Positions 53,279 through 62,664 of a stretch of 64,000 nt of DNA are shown piece after piece. The stretch lies in contig CAWCTD010000003.1 in the NCBI GenBank assembly GCA_963798455.1, positions 1,798,001 to 1,862,000 on the forward strand. The letters run 5' to 3'. The translations under genes and the position numbers were made by a program. Position 1 is the first letter of the stretch, and every line of letters starts with the position of its first letter. The notes under the pieces are model-generated. The model saw only the letters and a program-made list of their open reading frames with translations. It was not told where the DNA came from and searched no databases. The stretch comes from CAWCTD01 sp963798455 (GTDB lineage Bacteria; Acidobacteriota; Terriglobia; Bryobacterales; Bryobacteraceae).

Positions 53279-54739
53279 ATGAGACTGCGTGGGTGGTTGC
53301 CGCTTGCCCTGCTGGCCGCTTCTCCGGCGTGCGCTCAGCCGGCGCGGACCGTCGTCCGCCTCCAGGATTCAGGGGCTGCGCTGGTCAACCCCGGTATGGG
53401 GTGGATGTTCCACCACTATGACAACGACATCCAGCGCTACACCGTGGATCTGGCCCCGTCGGACACGGTGGATGAGTTCCCCGGTCTGAGTTCCGTCTAT
53501 ATCCGGCTGGCATGGTCGTACCTGGAGCCCGAGGAAGGCAAGTTCAATTGGGCGATCGTGGACACACCCATGCAGAAGTGGGTCTCCAAAGGGAAGCAGG
53601 TGGCTTTCCGCTTCAGTTGCTCGGAGGGCCGGGCTTCGGAGGCCTACGCCACGCCGCGCTGGGTGGAGGCAGCCGGCGCGAAAGGGTATCATTTCAGGAC
53701 CGCTGGAAAGATCGATTCGGCTGGCCCGGTCTGGGAGCCTGACTTCGATGACCCGGTCTTCCTCGAAAAGCTGGATCATTTCCTGGCGGCCGCCGCCGCG
53801 CGCTACGACGGCAATCCCGACGTGGCCTTCATCGATGTCGGATCGTTCGGCGTTTGGGGCGAGGGCCACACCTACTCCAGCACGCAACTCCCTTACTCGG
53901 CCTCCACGATCGAGCGCCACATCGATCTGTACAAAAAGCACTTCAAGCACACGCTGCTCGTGGCCAATGACGATTTCGCGGGCCAGGGACGCGGGCTGGA
54001 AACTCTTGGCTATGCCAGAGACCAGGGCTTGACCTTGCGTGACGACAGTATCCTTGTGCAGGCAGGCGAGCGGGCGTACTTCCATTCCTACCTGGCCTAT
54101 GACTTCTGGCCACGGCTCCCCGTGATCCTGGAGTCGGAGCACTATGGCGGCTCGGTCAAGCGCGGCGCCTGGGGTGACGGAAGCCTCTTCCTCCAGGCGA
54201 TTGAGGACTACCACGCCAGCTACGCCACCGTGCACTGGTACCCGAGGGAGTTTCTGGAGAAGAACCGCGACCTGATCAACCGGATCAACCTGCGGCTGGG
54301 TTACCGGCTTCAGGTGGAAGAGGTTTCCTGGCCCTCGGAGGTCCCCGCGGGCGGCTCCATGACGGTGGGTTATCTGTGGCGGAATGCGGGAGTTGCCCCG
54401 TGCCTCCCCGGCGGTCATCCCACCATCACTTTCAAGGACGAAAAGGGCGGTATCGCGGGCGTGTTCGTGGACCAGGATTTCAACGTGCGTTCGCTTCCGG
54501 TAGGGCCTCCGGGCAAGGCAAAGACAGTCGGCCGTGTAATGCCCCAGGCTCTGGCGCAGGAGAACCAGCCCATGATCACGTTCACCCTCCCGCCGGCTCA
54601 CATCCTCAAGCCCGGCGTGTACCGGGTCTACGTCTCGGTCGGCAACCTGACGGGGACGCCGGTGATCGCCCTACCGCTGGCGGATGAAGACGGCCATCGC
54701 CGTTACCGCGTCGGAGACATCAAGATTACGGAAAGGTAA
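53279..54739 (+). CDS. Secreted DUF4832 / glycosidase-like protein
   Basis: 486 residues. A signal peptide (WLPLALLAASPACAQ) is followed by a TIM-barrel-like domain beginning NPGMGWMFHHYDND, IRLAWSYLEPEEGKFNW and VAFIDVGSFGVWGEGH, as in beta-galactosidase-like and DUF4832 proteins. The C-terminal DUF4832 beta domain (SMTVGYLWRNAGVAPC, GVYRVYVSVGN) is present. It probably binds or cleaves a polysaccharide; activity is not certain. Confidence 0.8.
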   Translation: MRLRGWLPLALLAASPACAQPARTVVRLQDSGAALVNPGMGWMFHHYDNDIQRYTVDLAPSDTVDEFPGLSSVYIRLAWSYLEPEEGKFNWAIVDTPMQKWVSKGKQVAFRFSCSEGRASEAYATPRWVEAAGAKGYHFRTAGKIDSAGPVWEPDFDDPVFLEKLDHFLAAAAARYDGNPDVAFIDVGSFGVWGEGHTYSSTQLPYSASTIERHIDLYKKHFKHTLLVANDDFAGQGRGLETLGYARDQGLTLRDDSILVQAGERAYFHSYLAYDFWPRLPVILESEHYGGSVKRGAWGDGSLFLQAIEDYHASYATVHWYPREFLEKNRDLINRINLRLGYRLQVEEVSWPSEVPAGGSMTVGYLWRNAGVAPCLPGGHPTITFKDEKGGIAGVFVDQDFNVRSLPVGPPGKAKTVGRVMPQALAQENQPMITFTLPPAHILKPGVYRVYVSVGNLTGTPVIALPLADEDGHRRYRVGDIKITER

Positions 54740-54889
54740 ATGTCCGCGGCGACTGGTTGTGGTTGAGGTTGAAGACCGTGGCGGCGCACGCGGCGTGAAG
54801 CCTCACGCTCTGCCCGTAACCTCGCGTCGGGACCGGGAAGCCAAAACAGGAATTTCCGGTGTTATAATCATGCCCCAGGAGGGAGGCAG

Positions 54890-55657
54890 ATGAGTCACCG
54901 GTTGCTGTTGGTTTTGACCGCGGCGGCTGCGTTCGCGGCGGCTGATCTCCCCTACGCGGGGAAGTGGAAGATGAACCTGGCAAAGAGCGATTTCGGCGAG
55001 ACCACAATCAGCTTCGCACAGACTGGCGCCGGCCAGATGCAGTACACGGCCGACGGCATGTCGTACACGTTCAGGATGGATGGCAAGGACTATCCTTCGC
55101 TGTTCGGGCGCACCGCCGCGTGGAAGCAGATCGATCCGAACACGTGGGAGACGATCGGCAAGCTCCACGGCAAAGTGTTGAGCACTATCACCCGAAAGCT
55201 GTCGGCGAATGGCGCAACGCTGACCGAGGAGGCCAAGGGGCCTAAGCCGGCCGGCGGATCGTTCGACGATACCGCGGTCTACCAGCGGGCCTCCGGCGGG
55301 CCGGGTCTGCCGGGAAAGTGGAAGACAAAGAACGTCAAGAGCAGTTCGCCTGACATCATGGAACTCGCGGCCTCAGGCCCGGATGGTCTCACGCTAAGAA
55401 TCGTCGATTATCAGGCGGTCAGCGATGCGAAATTCGATGGCAAGGACTATCCGGTCACGGGCCCGACCATTCCCCCTGGCATGACACTTGCCATCCAGAA
55501 GACTGGCCCGCGCTCCTTTGAGATGACCGAGAAGCAAAACGGCAAGCCGCTGTACAAGAGCACATTCGCGGTCTCGGCCGACGGCAAGACCCTCACCGAA
55601 ACAGGCACCGCAGTCGGCGTCAGCGAAAAGTACACAGCAGTCTACGACCGTCAGTAG
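54890..55657 (+). CDS. Secreted hypothetical protein with internal duplication
   Basis: 255 residues with a signal peptide (LLLVLTAAAAFAA). Two lipocalin-like halves are recognisable: GKWKMNLAKSDF ... DGKDYP at about 24-66 and GKWKTKNVKSSSPD ... DGKDYPVTG near 141-188, each followed by a similar beta sequence ending in TLTE and VY. A TATAAT-like -10 (54864-54869) and AGGAGGGAGGCAG before the ATG suggest its own promoter and good translation. No function known. Confidence 0.7.
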   Translation: MSHRLLLVLTAAAAFAAADLPYAGKWKMNLAKSDFGETTISFAQTGAGQMQYTADGMSYTFRMDGKDYPSLFGRTAAWKQIDPNTWETIGKLHGKVLSTITRKLSANGATLTEEAKGPKPAGGSFDDTAVYQRASGGPGLPGKWKTKNVKSSSPDIMELAASGPDGLTLRIVDYQAVSDAKFDGKDYPVTGPTIPPGMTLAIQKTGPRSFEMTEKQNGKPLYKSTFAVSADGKTLTETGTAVGVSEKYTAVYDRQ

Positions 55658-55692
55658 GTGACGTTCCCTCGGGGATTCAGGCGGGTGGGCTC

Positions 55693-55945
55693 TTAGGCGG
55701 AGTCATACATCGCGCGCTCCAGCAGGTCCTCGACACCGAGGTGGCGCCGGCACACTCATGGAGTCCCTGGGTCCCAGCCATAAGACGCGGGCGACCGTCT
55801 CCCGGCCCAGCCGCCTCGCGGCAGCCCGCAGAAACACTTCCCTGTCATCGGCGTCCGGGTGCAAGCGCCGGACGCCGGCCTCGGACAGCCGCAGAAGGAA
55901 GTTGGTGAGTGCGAACACCTCCCTGACTTTTTCCTCCAGCGACAA
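55693..55945 (-). pseudogene. Small hypothetical protein, frameshifted near the end
   Basis: The frame from ATG 55945 reads MSLEEKVREVFALTNFLLRL, then SEAGVRRLHPDADDREVFLR, AAARRLGRETVARVLW, a pattern seen in small acidobacterial/cyanobacterial proteins next to nucleotidyltransferase genes. At about 55755 it passes into a spurious tail. One base away, RRHLGVEDLLERAMYDSA continues to a stop at 55693, which is a sensible end. No partner gene is seen. Confidence 0.5.
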
Positions 55946-56067
55946 GCGGCGCTAGGCGGCTAGCAGTATTGCACTCACCGAAGGAGCTGTGTCACTAAGT
56001 TCGGCCGGGCGCACCGTATCCCCTTCACGATACCTCAAGCCGCCGTCCAACTATACTGGACTGAGCG

Positions 56068-57024
56068 ATGATTGCCGTCCACCTTGAGAAAGGCCGTGTC
56101 GAGGTCCGGCGCAGGCCCTGGCCCCGCCGGCGCCCGGGCGAAGCCCTGATCCGCTTGATCGTGGCCGGAATCTGCAACACCGATCTCGAACTCCAGCGCG
56201 GCTACTACAACTTCCGCGGCACGCCCGGTCATGAATTCGTCGGCGAGGTATTGGAGGCGGACGACCAGGTGCTGCTGGGCCGCCGTGTCGTGGGCGAGAT
56301 CAACCTGGCTTGCGGCCGTTGCGACTGGTGCCAGCGGGGGTTGGGACGCCATTGCCCGCACCGGACCGTGTTGGGAATTGCCGGGCACCCCGGTGTTTTC
56401 AGCGAGTATTTCACGCTCCCCGAAGCCAACCTGCACCTGGTCCCCGATTCCATCCCGAACGATCACGCCGTTTTCACCGAGCCGATTGCCGCGGCCTGCG
56501 AGATCCTGGAGCAGCTCCGGATCCCCAAGCGGACGCCGGTTGCGGTTCTGGGTGATGGGAAACTCGGGCTCCTGGTGGCACAGGTGCTCCAGACCAACAA
56601 ACTGGATGTTCACCTTTACGGAAAGCACAGGGAGAAGCTGGCGATCGCGGCCGCCGCCGGGATTCGATCCGAGGTTGTATCGGCGAAGCTGCCCGCGGCC
56701 GCCTACGGCTGGGTGGTCGAGGCGACCGGCGCGTCCGGCGGGCTGAAACAGGCCATCGGCATGACTCGCCCACGTGGAACCGTGATTCTGAAGTCGACCG
56801 TCCACCGCAACGTCTCTTTGGACACGGCGCCAGTCGTGGTGAATGAGATCACGCTGGTCGGGTCGCGATGCGGCCGGTTCAAGCCGGCGCTTGACCTGCT
56901 CCGCAAGGGCAAAATCCGAGTGGAAGAGATGATCTCCGCCCGGCTGCCTTTGGCGGAGGCGCCCCGCGCCTTTCGAGCGGCCAGCCGCAAAGGCGGTTTG
57001 AAGGTGCTGCTTTACCCCGCCTGA
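56068..57024 (+). CDS. Zinc-dependent MDR alcohol/polyol dehydrogenase
   Basis: 318 residues of the medium-chain dehydrogenase type, rather short. The catalytic zinc site is ICNTDLELQRGYYNFRGTPGHEFVG, and the structural zinc Cys are in ACGRCDWCQRGLGRHC. The NAD domain has VLGDGKLGLLVAQVLQ. It begins a run of co-directional sugar-metabolism genes to 62484. The substrate may be a polyol or sugar alcohol. Confidence 0.9.
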   Translation: MIAVHLEKGRVEVRRRPWPRRRPGEALIRLIVAGICNTDLELQRGYYNFRGTPGHEFVGEVLEADDQVLLGRRVVGEINLACGRCDWCQRGLGRHCPHRTVLGIAGHPGVFSEYFTLPEANLHLVPDSIPNDHAVFTEPIAAACEILEQLRIPKRTPVAVLGDGKLGLLVAQVLQTNKLDVHLYGKHREKLAIAAAAGIRSEVVSAKLPAAAYGWVVEATGASGGLKQAIGMTRPRGTVILKSTVHRNVSLDTAPVVVNEITLVGSRCGRFKPALDLLRKGKIRVEEMISARLPLAEAPRAFRAASRKGGLKVLLYPA

Positions 57025-57059
57025 GACCCCGCGGCCGGCTGTGTCATCATGAATCTGAC

Positions 57060-58268
57060 ATGAACCGGCGAGATTTCCTTACCTCAAGCGCGGCAGCGAG
57101 CCTGCTGGCGCGGGCCGCGGACACCGACTCGGCCGTCCCCGAGTACGAGAGACCCGTCTTCAACCTGCACAAGTTCTTCGGCAACCCCGTCAAGATCACT
57201 TCCATCGAGCTGCTGCGCATGGGCAGCAGTTACTTCGTGCGCACTCGCTCCGCGGACGGCGCCACGGGCGTCATAGAGACGAAGGACATCGCGGACTACA
57301 TCCCCATCCTGCTGCGACGAGTGATTCCGGTCTACCTGGGCAAGGACGCCCGTAATCTGGAAACGCTGGTGGACGACGTGTATGTCGCTAACTACAAGCT
57401 GGCGGGGCAGGCATTCTGGTGCCCCGTGGCATATGTCGAGCAGAGCCTCTGGGACCTGCTCGGCAGGCTGGCGGGCAAGCCGGCGGGGGAGCTGATGGGC
57501 GGCGTCCTCCGCAAGGAGATCCCCGTCTACCTGTCGGGCTCGGTCCGTGAAACCACCGCGGAGCAGGAGGTGGACATCTACGCCAAGGCCATCGAATACA
57601 CCGGCGCCAAGGCGGTGAAGTTCAAGATCGGCGGGCGCATGAGCCGTAACAAAGACGCCTATCCCGGCCGCACCGAGACCATGATGGAGCTGGCCCGCAA
57701 GCGGCTTGGCGACAAGATCACCATCTACGCCGACGCGAATGGCTCCTACAGCGCGGCCAAGGGGATTGAGGTCGGGCGGATGCTGGAGAAGCTGAACGTC
57801 GCCATGTACGAGGAGCCCTGCCCCTGGGAGGAGCTGAGCGAGACCAAGAAAGTGGCCGACACGCTCAAAGTCCCGATAGCGGCCGGCGAGCAGGACGCCA
57901 GCCTCTGGCGCTTCCAGTGGATGATCGACAACAAGGTAATGGACGTCGCGCAGCCCGACGTGAACTACAGCGGCGGCTTCGTCCGCACGGCGCGCGTGTC
58001 GCGCATGGCGCGCAACGCCAAGATGCTGATGGCGCCCCACAATACCCAGACCGGCGCGGCGTCGGTGAACATTCTGCTGTTCGCTTCCACCACGCCCAAC
58101 ATCAACGCTTACATGGAGTACCCCTGGCGCGCACCCGAGAAACCGGTCTCCTGGTACTCGCCGCGGTTCGAGGTGCGCAGCGGGGTCCTGAAGGTGCCCA
58201 CCGGCCCCGGCCTGGGCCTCGAAATTGACCCGGAGTATCTCAAGAAAGCAACGCCCATAACACTCTAG
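57060..58268 (+). CDS. Enolase-superfamily (mandelate racemase/galactarate dehydratase-like) enzyme
   Basis: 402 residues with a Tat-type leader (MNRRDFLTSSAAASLLARA). Barrel motifs: VKFKIGG (K-x-K acid/base), IYADANGSYS (Asp/Asn), MYEEPCPW (Glu), IAAGEQDAS (Glu) and MAPHNTQTG (His), the full metal and base set. This is a working acid-sugar dehydratase or racemase. It follows the dehydrogenase by 35 bp and precedes the GH2 gene by 8 bp. Confidence 0.9.
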   Translation: MNRRDFLTSSAAASLLARAADTDSAVPEYERPVFNLHKFFGNPVKITSIELLRMGSSYFVRTRSADGATGVIETKDIADYIPILLRRVIPVYLGKDARNLETLVDDVYVANYKLAGQAFWCPVAYVEQSLWDLLGRLAGKPAGELMGGVLRKEIPVYLSGSVRETTAEQEVDIYAKAIEYTGAKAVKFKIGGRMSRNKDAYPGRTETMMELARKRLGDKITIYADANGSYSAAKGIEVGRMLEKLNVAMYEEPCPWEELSETKKVADTLKVPIAAGEQDASLWRFQWMIDNKVMDVAQPDVNYSGGFVRTARVSRMARNAKMLMAPHNTQTGAASVNILLFASTTPNINAYMEYPWRAPEKPVSWYSPRFEVRSGVLKVPTGPGLGLEIDPEYLKKATPITL

Positions 58269-58276
58269 GAGGAAGC

Positions 58277-60754
58277 ATGCGCCGTTGGACCCGACGCGAC
58301 CTTTTGAAGAGCAGCGCCGCCGCGTACGCCATGGCCGCGGGCCAATCACCTTCCGGCGCGGCGCAAACCGCCGCAACAACGGCGCCCCTGCCGGGGAACC
58401 TCGAACGGGAACGTCTGCTGCTCGATTTCGGCTGGCGGTTCCATTTCGGGCACGCCTGGGACGAAGCGAAGGATTTCGGGTTCGGCGCGGATGCCCAGAC
58501 CTTCGCCAAACCCGGCAGCTTCCCCCCGGTGTGCCAGGCCAACTTCAACGACAGTGCCTGGGAGAAGGTGGATCTGCCGCACGACTGGGCCGTGAGCCTG
58601 CCTTTCGTCAACGCGCGCCCGCTGGTGGCACACGGCTGCAAGCCGCTAGGCCGCAACTATCCGGAAACCAGCATCGGGTGGTACCGCCGGGTCTTCGACC
58701 TACCGGCTTCGGATCTCGGCCGGCGCTTCGTCGTCGACTTCGACGGCGTCTTCCGGAATGCGATGGTCGTCTTCAACGGCTACTACCTGGGCGAGAACAT
58801 GAGCGGCTACGCGCCGTTCCACTATGACGTCACGGATTTCGTGAACTACGGCGGGCCCAACGTGCTCGTGGTACGCGCGGACGCTACGCTCAACGAGGGC
58901 TGGTTCTATGAAGGCGCGGGGATCTATCGCCACGTCTGGCTGACCAAGACCAGCCCGGTGCATGTGGCGCACTGGGGCACCTTCGTGCGGTCACAGGTGG
59001 CCTCCAGCGGTGCGACGGTCCGCATCACCACGGAGATCGACAACGACACCGGCTCCGACCTGCCCTGCCAGGTCTTCTCGACAATTGTGGACGCCAGTGG
59101 CAAGACTGTCGCCACAACGGCCTCGCCCCCAACAGCCGTGTTGGCCTGGAGCCGCCGCGCGGTGGAGGAGCAGGTCAGGGTAGCGAATCCCGCCTTGTGG
59201 TCTGTGGACGAGCCGAACATGTATCTCCTGCAGAGCGCAGTCGAAAGCGCCGGCAGGGTGGTGGACCGCTACCAGACCCCCTTCGGCATCCGCAGCTTCC
59301 GTTTCGATGCCGACCAGGGCTTCTTCCTGAACGGCAAGCCGCTCAAGATCAAAGGCGCGTGCAATCACCAGGACCACGGCGGGCTGGGCTCGGCGCTGCC
59401 CGACCGGCTCCATGCCTACCGCGTTCAGAAGCTGAAGGAACTGGGGGCCAACGGCTGGCGTTCCTCCCACAATCACCCCACGCCGGAGTTGCTCGACGCC
59501 TGCGACCGGCTGGGCATGTTGATGCTGGACGAAACGCGCATGTTCTCTTCGAGCCCCGAGGGTTTCAGTCAACTCGAGCGCCTCATCCGCCGCGACCGCA
59601 ATCATCCCAGCGTGTTCATGTGGTGCGTGGGCAACGAAGAGCGGGAGCAGACCACCGAGCGCGGCGCCCGCATCGCCGCCACGCTTCGGGAGCTCGCCAA
59701 GAAGCTCGATCCCACGCGGCCGGTGACGGTGGCTCAGAATCGAGACTTCGGCAAGGGCGTTTCCGCTTCCGTCGACGTGCAAGGCTGCAACTACCGCGAG
59801 GAGCAAATCGACGGCTTCCACAAGAACTTCCCGAGGCAGCCCATGATCGGCACCGAGACCGGGAGCATCGTCTCCACCCGCGGCATTTACGTAACCGACC
59901 GCGAGAAGGGCTACGTCGGTGCGTTCGATTCCAAGATCTACCGCTGGCCCGGCGCGGCGCAGGATTGGTGGAAGATCTACGCCGAGCGTCCTTTCCTGGC
60001 CGGCGCGTTCACCTGGACCGGCTTCGATTACCGAGGCGAGCCGACCCCCTATGGCTGGCCCTGCATCAACTCGCACTTCGGCATCTTCGACATGTGCGGT
60101 TTCCCCAAGGACAACTACTACTATTACAAGGCCTGGTGGCAGAACCAGCCGGTGTTGTACGTGCTGCCGCACTGGAACTGGCCCGGCAAAGAGGGACAAG
60201 AGCTGGAGGTCTGGGTTCACAGCAACCTGGAACGCGTCGAGCTGTTCCTGAACGGCCAGAGCCAGGGGTCGCAGAATGTTACTCCGAACACGCGCCTGGT
60301 ATGGAAAGTGAAGTACGCTCCCGGAACCCTTGAGGCTCGGGGCTTCAAGGACGGCGCCCAGGCATTGACCTTCAAACGCGAAACCACCGGCCCGGCGGCC
60401 AGGGTGGTGCTACGCCCCGATCGAGAGAAGATCGACGCCGACGGCGAAGACGTTTCGATGGTGGCCGTTGAGATCCAGGACCAAGAGGGCCGCGTGGCGC
60501 CAACCGCAAATAACGAGGTGACATTCAAGATCGCCGGCGCGGGCCGGCTGATCGGCGTGTGCAACGGGAACCCGAGCAGCCACGAGCCGGACAAGGCCGA
60601 CAAGCGGACGGCCTTCAGCGGCCTGTGTTTGGCGATCGTGCAGGCCTCCCGCGAAGCCGGCGAGATTCGCGTGGAGGCCTCCTCGTCCGGTCTCCAGGGC
60701 GCGGTGGCCACCATCACCTGCCAGCCGGCCAAGCCCCGGCCGGCGGTGGCATAA
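58277..60754 (+). CDS. GH2 glycoside hydrolase (beta-galactosidase-like), Tat-exported
   Basis: 825 residues. Tat leader (WTRRDLLKSSAAAYAMAAG), sugar-binding domain (VDLPHDWAVSLPF, IGWYRRVFDLP), barrel with GWRSSHNHPTPELLDACDRLG, acid/base Glu in CVGNEEREQT and nucleophile Glu in IGTETGSIVST. Carboxy-terminal beta domains follow (VARVVLRPDREKIDADGED). The extra MFSSSPEGFSQLER and the FHKNFPRQPM region are typical of beta-galactosidases acting on plant or microbial polysaccharides. It sits in the operon-like run with dehydratase and AKR genes. Confidence 0.92.
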   Translation: MRRWTRRDLLKSSAAAYAMAAGQSPSGAAQTAATTAPLPGNLERERLLLDFGWRFHFGHAWDEAKDFGFGADAQTFAKPGSFPPVCQANFNDSAWEKVDLPHDWAVSLPFVNARPLVAHGCKPLGRNYPETSIGWYRRVFDLPASDLGRRFVVDFDGVFRNAMVVFNGYYLGENMSGYAPFHYDVTDFVNYGGPNVLVVRADATLNEGWFYEGAGIYRHVWLTKTSPVHVAHWGTFVRSQVASSGATVRITTEIDNDTGSDLPCQVFSTIVDASGKTVATTASPPTAVLAWSRRAVEEQVRVANPALWSVDEPNMYLLQSAVESAGRVVDRYQTPFGIRSFRFDADQGFFLNGKPLKIKGACNHQDHGGLGSALPDRLHAYRVQKLKELGANGWRSSHNHPTPELLDACDRLGMLMLDETRMFSSSPEGFSQLERLIRRDRNHPSVFMWCVGNEEREQTTERGARIAATLRELAKKLDPTRPVTVAQNRDFGKGVSASVDVQGCNYREEQIDGFHKNFPRQPMIGTETGSIVSTRGIYVTDREKGYVGAFDSKIYRWPGAAQDWWKIYAERPFLAGAFTWTGFDYRGEPTPYGWPCINSHFGIFDMCGFPKDNYYYYKAWWQNQPVLYVLPHWNWPGKEGQELEVWVHSNLERVELFLNGQSQGSQNVTPNTRLVWKVKYAPGTLEARGFKDGAQALTFKRETTGPAARVVLRPDREKIDADGEDVSMVAVEIQDQEGRVAPTANNEVTFKIAGAGRLIGVCNGNPSSHEPDKADKRTAFSGLCLAIVQASREAGEIRVEASSSGLQGAVATITCQPAKPRPAVA

Positions 60755-60870
60755 CCTGGGGCCAAGCGCTGGCGCGAAAATCCAGACCGCAAATTGCTGT
60801 ATACTACATCGCACCAGGAGGCCGAAACGGCACTCCGGGTGATCTTTGTCCCACGTAGCCTGGAGGCAAC

Positions 60871-61233
60871 ATGCCGCAGTTGATCGGCTCGCCGACCCGT
60901 GTCGAGGCGGCGGGTAACAAGCCCAAGTTCCTCAACGAGTACTTTGGCATTGTCAACACAAATGAGACCAAGATCTCCGTCGCACACATGTGCTCTCCTG
61001 CCGGCTGGCAGGAACCGGGCCAGTGCCCGGAGTTCCACGAGTACACTGTCGTCCTCAAGGGGATGCTCCGCGTGGAGTACCAGGGCGGGACCATGGACGT
61101 CCAAGCGGGGCAAGGGGTGCACACCCACCCCGGAGAATGGGTCCGCTACTCAACACCGTCCGAACCCGGGGCTGAATACATTGCCGTCTGCCTCCCGGCC
61201 TTTGCGCGCTCGACCGTTCACCGCGACGAGTAG
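60871..61233 (+). CDS. Cupin-domain protein
   Basis: 120 residues. A short cupin barrel: SVAHMCSPAGWQEPGQCPEFHEYTVVLKG, MDVQAGQGVHTHPGEWVRYST. The His residues in FHEY and HTHPG are the usual metal ligands. It may be a sugar isomerase/epimerase-like or sensor protein. A TATACT -10 element is visible 116 bp after the GH2 stop, with a GGAGG upstream. Confidence 0.82.
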   Translation: MPQLIGSPTRVEAAGNKPKFLNEYFGIVNTNETKISVAHMCSPAGWQEPGQCPEFHEYTVVLKGMLRVEYQGGTMDVQAGQGVHTHPGEWVRYSTPSEPGAEYIAVCLPAFARSTVHRDE

Positions 61234-61347
61234 GCGGCGGAACCCGTAGCCGGCCTGGACACCTGCCTCGCGGCGACGAGCCATGCTTCCGGGCTGCGTG
61301 TATAATCACGGATTCGGGGCTTTGTTTCTCTTTGGAAGGAGACTACT

Positions 61348-62484
61348 GTGAGCTTTCATTCATCGCGCAGGCGTTTCCTGCAAGCAGGGCTGGTCCTGCC
61401 CGCGGCAGGACTGGCGGCCTCGTCCTCGGCGGCGGCCGCAGCCATCCCTTATAGAACCCTTGGCAAGACAGGGTTGAAGGCCGCGCCGGTCGGCTTCGGC
61501 GTCGGATTCACGCCAGATCCCAGCGTCATCGCGCGTTCCCTCGATATGGGAGTCAACTACTTCGACACCGCTCGCGACTACGCGCAGGGCAACAGTGAAC
61601 GGCTGCTCGGAATGGCTCTGAAGGGCCAGCGGGACAAGGTGATCCTAGTGAGCAAGTCCATGGCCAGGAGCAGCGCGGAGGTCTTGTCGCACATTGATGA
61701 AAGCCTCAAGACGCTGGGTACGGATCACGTCGACGTCTACCTGATGCACGCCAAGGACACACCCGAAGCGATCCCGGCCGAAGTGGTCGACACTCTGGAG
61801 TCCATCAAGAAGCAGGGGAAGACACGTTTCATTGGTGTCAGCACGCACGACCCCAACGCGGTCGTGGACCACATCCTCAGGCTCGGGAAGATCGATGTTG
61901 TGCTCATCACCTACAGCTTCGCCATGGGCGCCACCAGGGACGAGGCAATCAAGAAGCTGCACGGCGCCGGCATTGGCGTGGCGGCCATGAAAGTCATGGG
62001 GGCGACCAGCAGCCAGGGAAGAGGCGGCCGAGGGATTCCCACGGTGAAACCCATGCCCACCAAGGAAGGTTCCCTCGCCGCATTGAAGTGGGCGCTGAGG
62101 AGCCCCGGCATCGCCGTCGCGATTCCGTTCATGAGAGATGAGGAGCAGTTGGCCATGAACGTCCGCGCCATGACCGAGCCGCTCACGCAAGAGGAGGAGA
62201 AACTGCTGGTGGCCCGCAGCGAGGAGATTCGTCCCCTCTATTGCCGCATGTGCTACCAGTGCAAGGGAAAGTGCCCTCAGGGGCTTCCGGTCACTGACGT
62301 GCTGCGGTTCCTGGCGTACAACGACTTCTACGGCGACTTCCACCAGGCCCGCGAGAATTTCATGAAGCTGCCCCGAGAGATCCGGAAGGTGAGCTGCAGC
62401 GATTGCTCCTCCTGCGCCATTGACTGCCCGAACGGCGTCCGGGTCCAGGAGCGCCTCATCCGCGCGCAAGAACTCCTCGCGTAG
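61348..62484 (+). CDS. Aldo/keto reductase with C-terminal [4Fe-4S] ferredoxin-like domain
   Basis: 378 residues from GTG 61348 after TTGGAAGGAG. A Tat leader (SSRRRFLQAGLVLPAAGLAA) is followed by the AKR barrel (YRTLGKTGLKAAPVGFG, MGVNYFDTARDYAQGNSE, VDVYLMHAKDTPEAI, TRFIGVSTHDPN). The C-terminal part has the Cys motifs CRMCYQCKGKCPQGLP and CSDCSSCAIDCPNG, i.e. cluster-binding. Such exported AKRs lack an NADPH site in part and may use the Fe-S for redox exchange. A TATAAT-like -10 is upstream (61300-61305). Confidence 0.9.
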   Translation: MSFHSSRRRFLQAGLVLPAAGLAASSSAAAAAIPYRTLGKTGLKAAPVGFGVGFTPDPSVIARSLDMGVNYFDTARDYAQGNSERLLGMALKGQRDKVILVSKSMARSSAEVLSHIDESLKTLGTDHVDVYLMHAKDTPEAIPAEVVDTLESIKKQGKTRFIGVSTHDPNAVVDHILRLGKIDVVLITYSFAMGATRDEAIKKLHGAGIGVAAMKVMGATSSQGRGGRGIPTVKPMPTKEGSLAALKWALRSPGIAVAIPFMRDEEQLAMNVRAMTEPLTQEEEKLLVARSEEIRPLYCRMCYQCKGKCPQGLPVTDVLRFLAYNDFYGDFHQARENFMKLPREIRKVSCSDCSSCAIDCPNGVRVQERLIRAQELLA

Positions 62485-62664
62485 TGCAGTGGCAAAGCCT
62501 GCTTCACAACCCCACTGAGTGTGCCGCGCGTAGGATAAGACTCCCGCCTTGTCCAGCCGACCTTCCAGGCCGGCCCGCGTCGCGTCCCCACTCCTGGCAA
62601 CGCTTGGCTCCCTCACCCTCCCCAACCACTTCCAAGCCACGGGCTACAGGCCACACGCCCTCCC
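62485..62664. other. Intergenic, dispersed-repeat segment, no gene seen
   Basis: Contains a 26-bp copy of the inner repeat of the MITE-like element (62528-62553, 23 of 26 positions alike, inverted relative to 50044-50069). A GCCGG/CCGGC-like region is nearby. No coding frame is convincing. Confidence 0.5.
62528..62553. repeat. Copy of the inner part of the MITE-like element
   Basis: On the reverse strand: GACAAGGCGGGAGTCTTATC followed by CTACGC. It matches 50044-50069 except at three positions. The flanking 21-bp terminal repeats are absent here. Confidence 0.7.
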
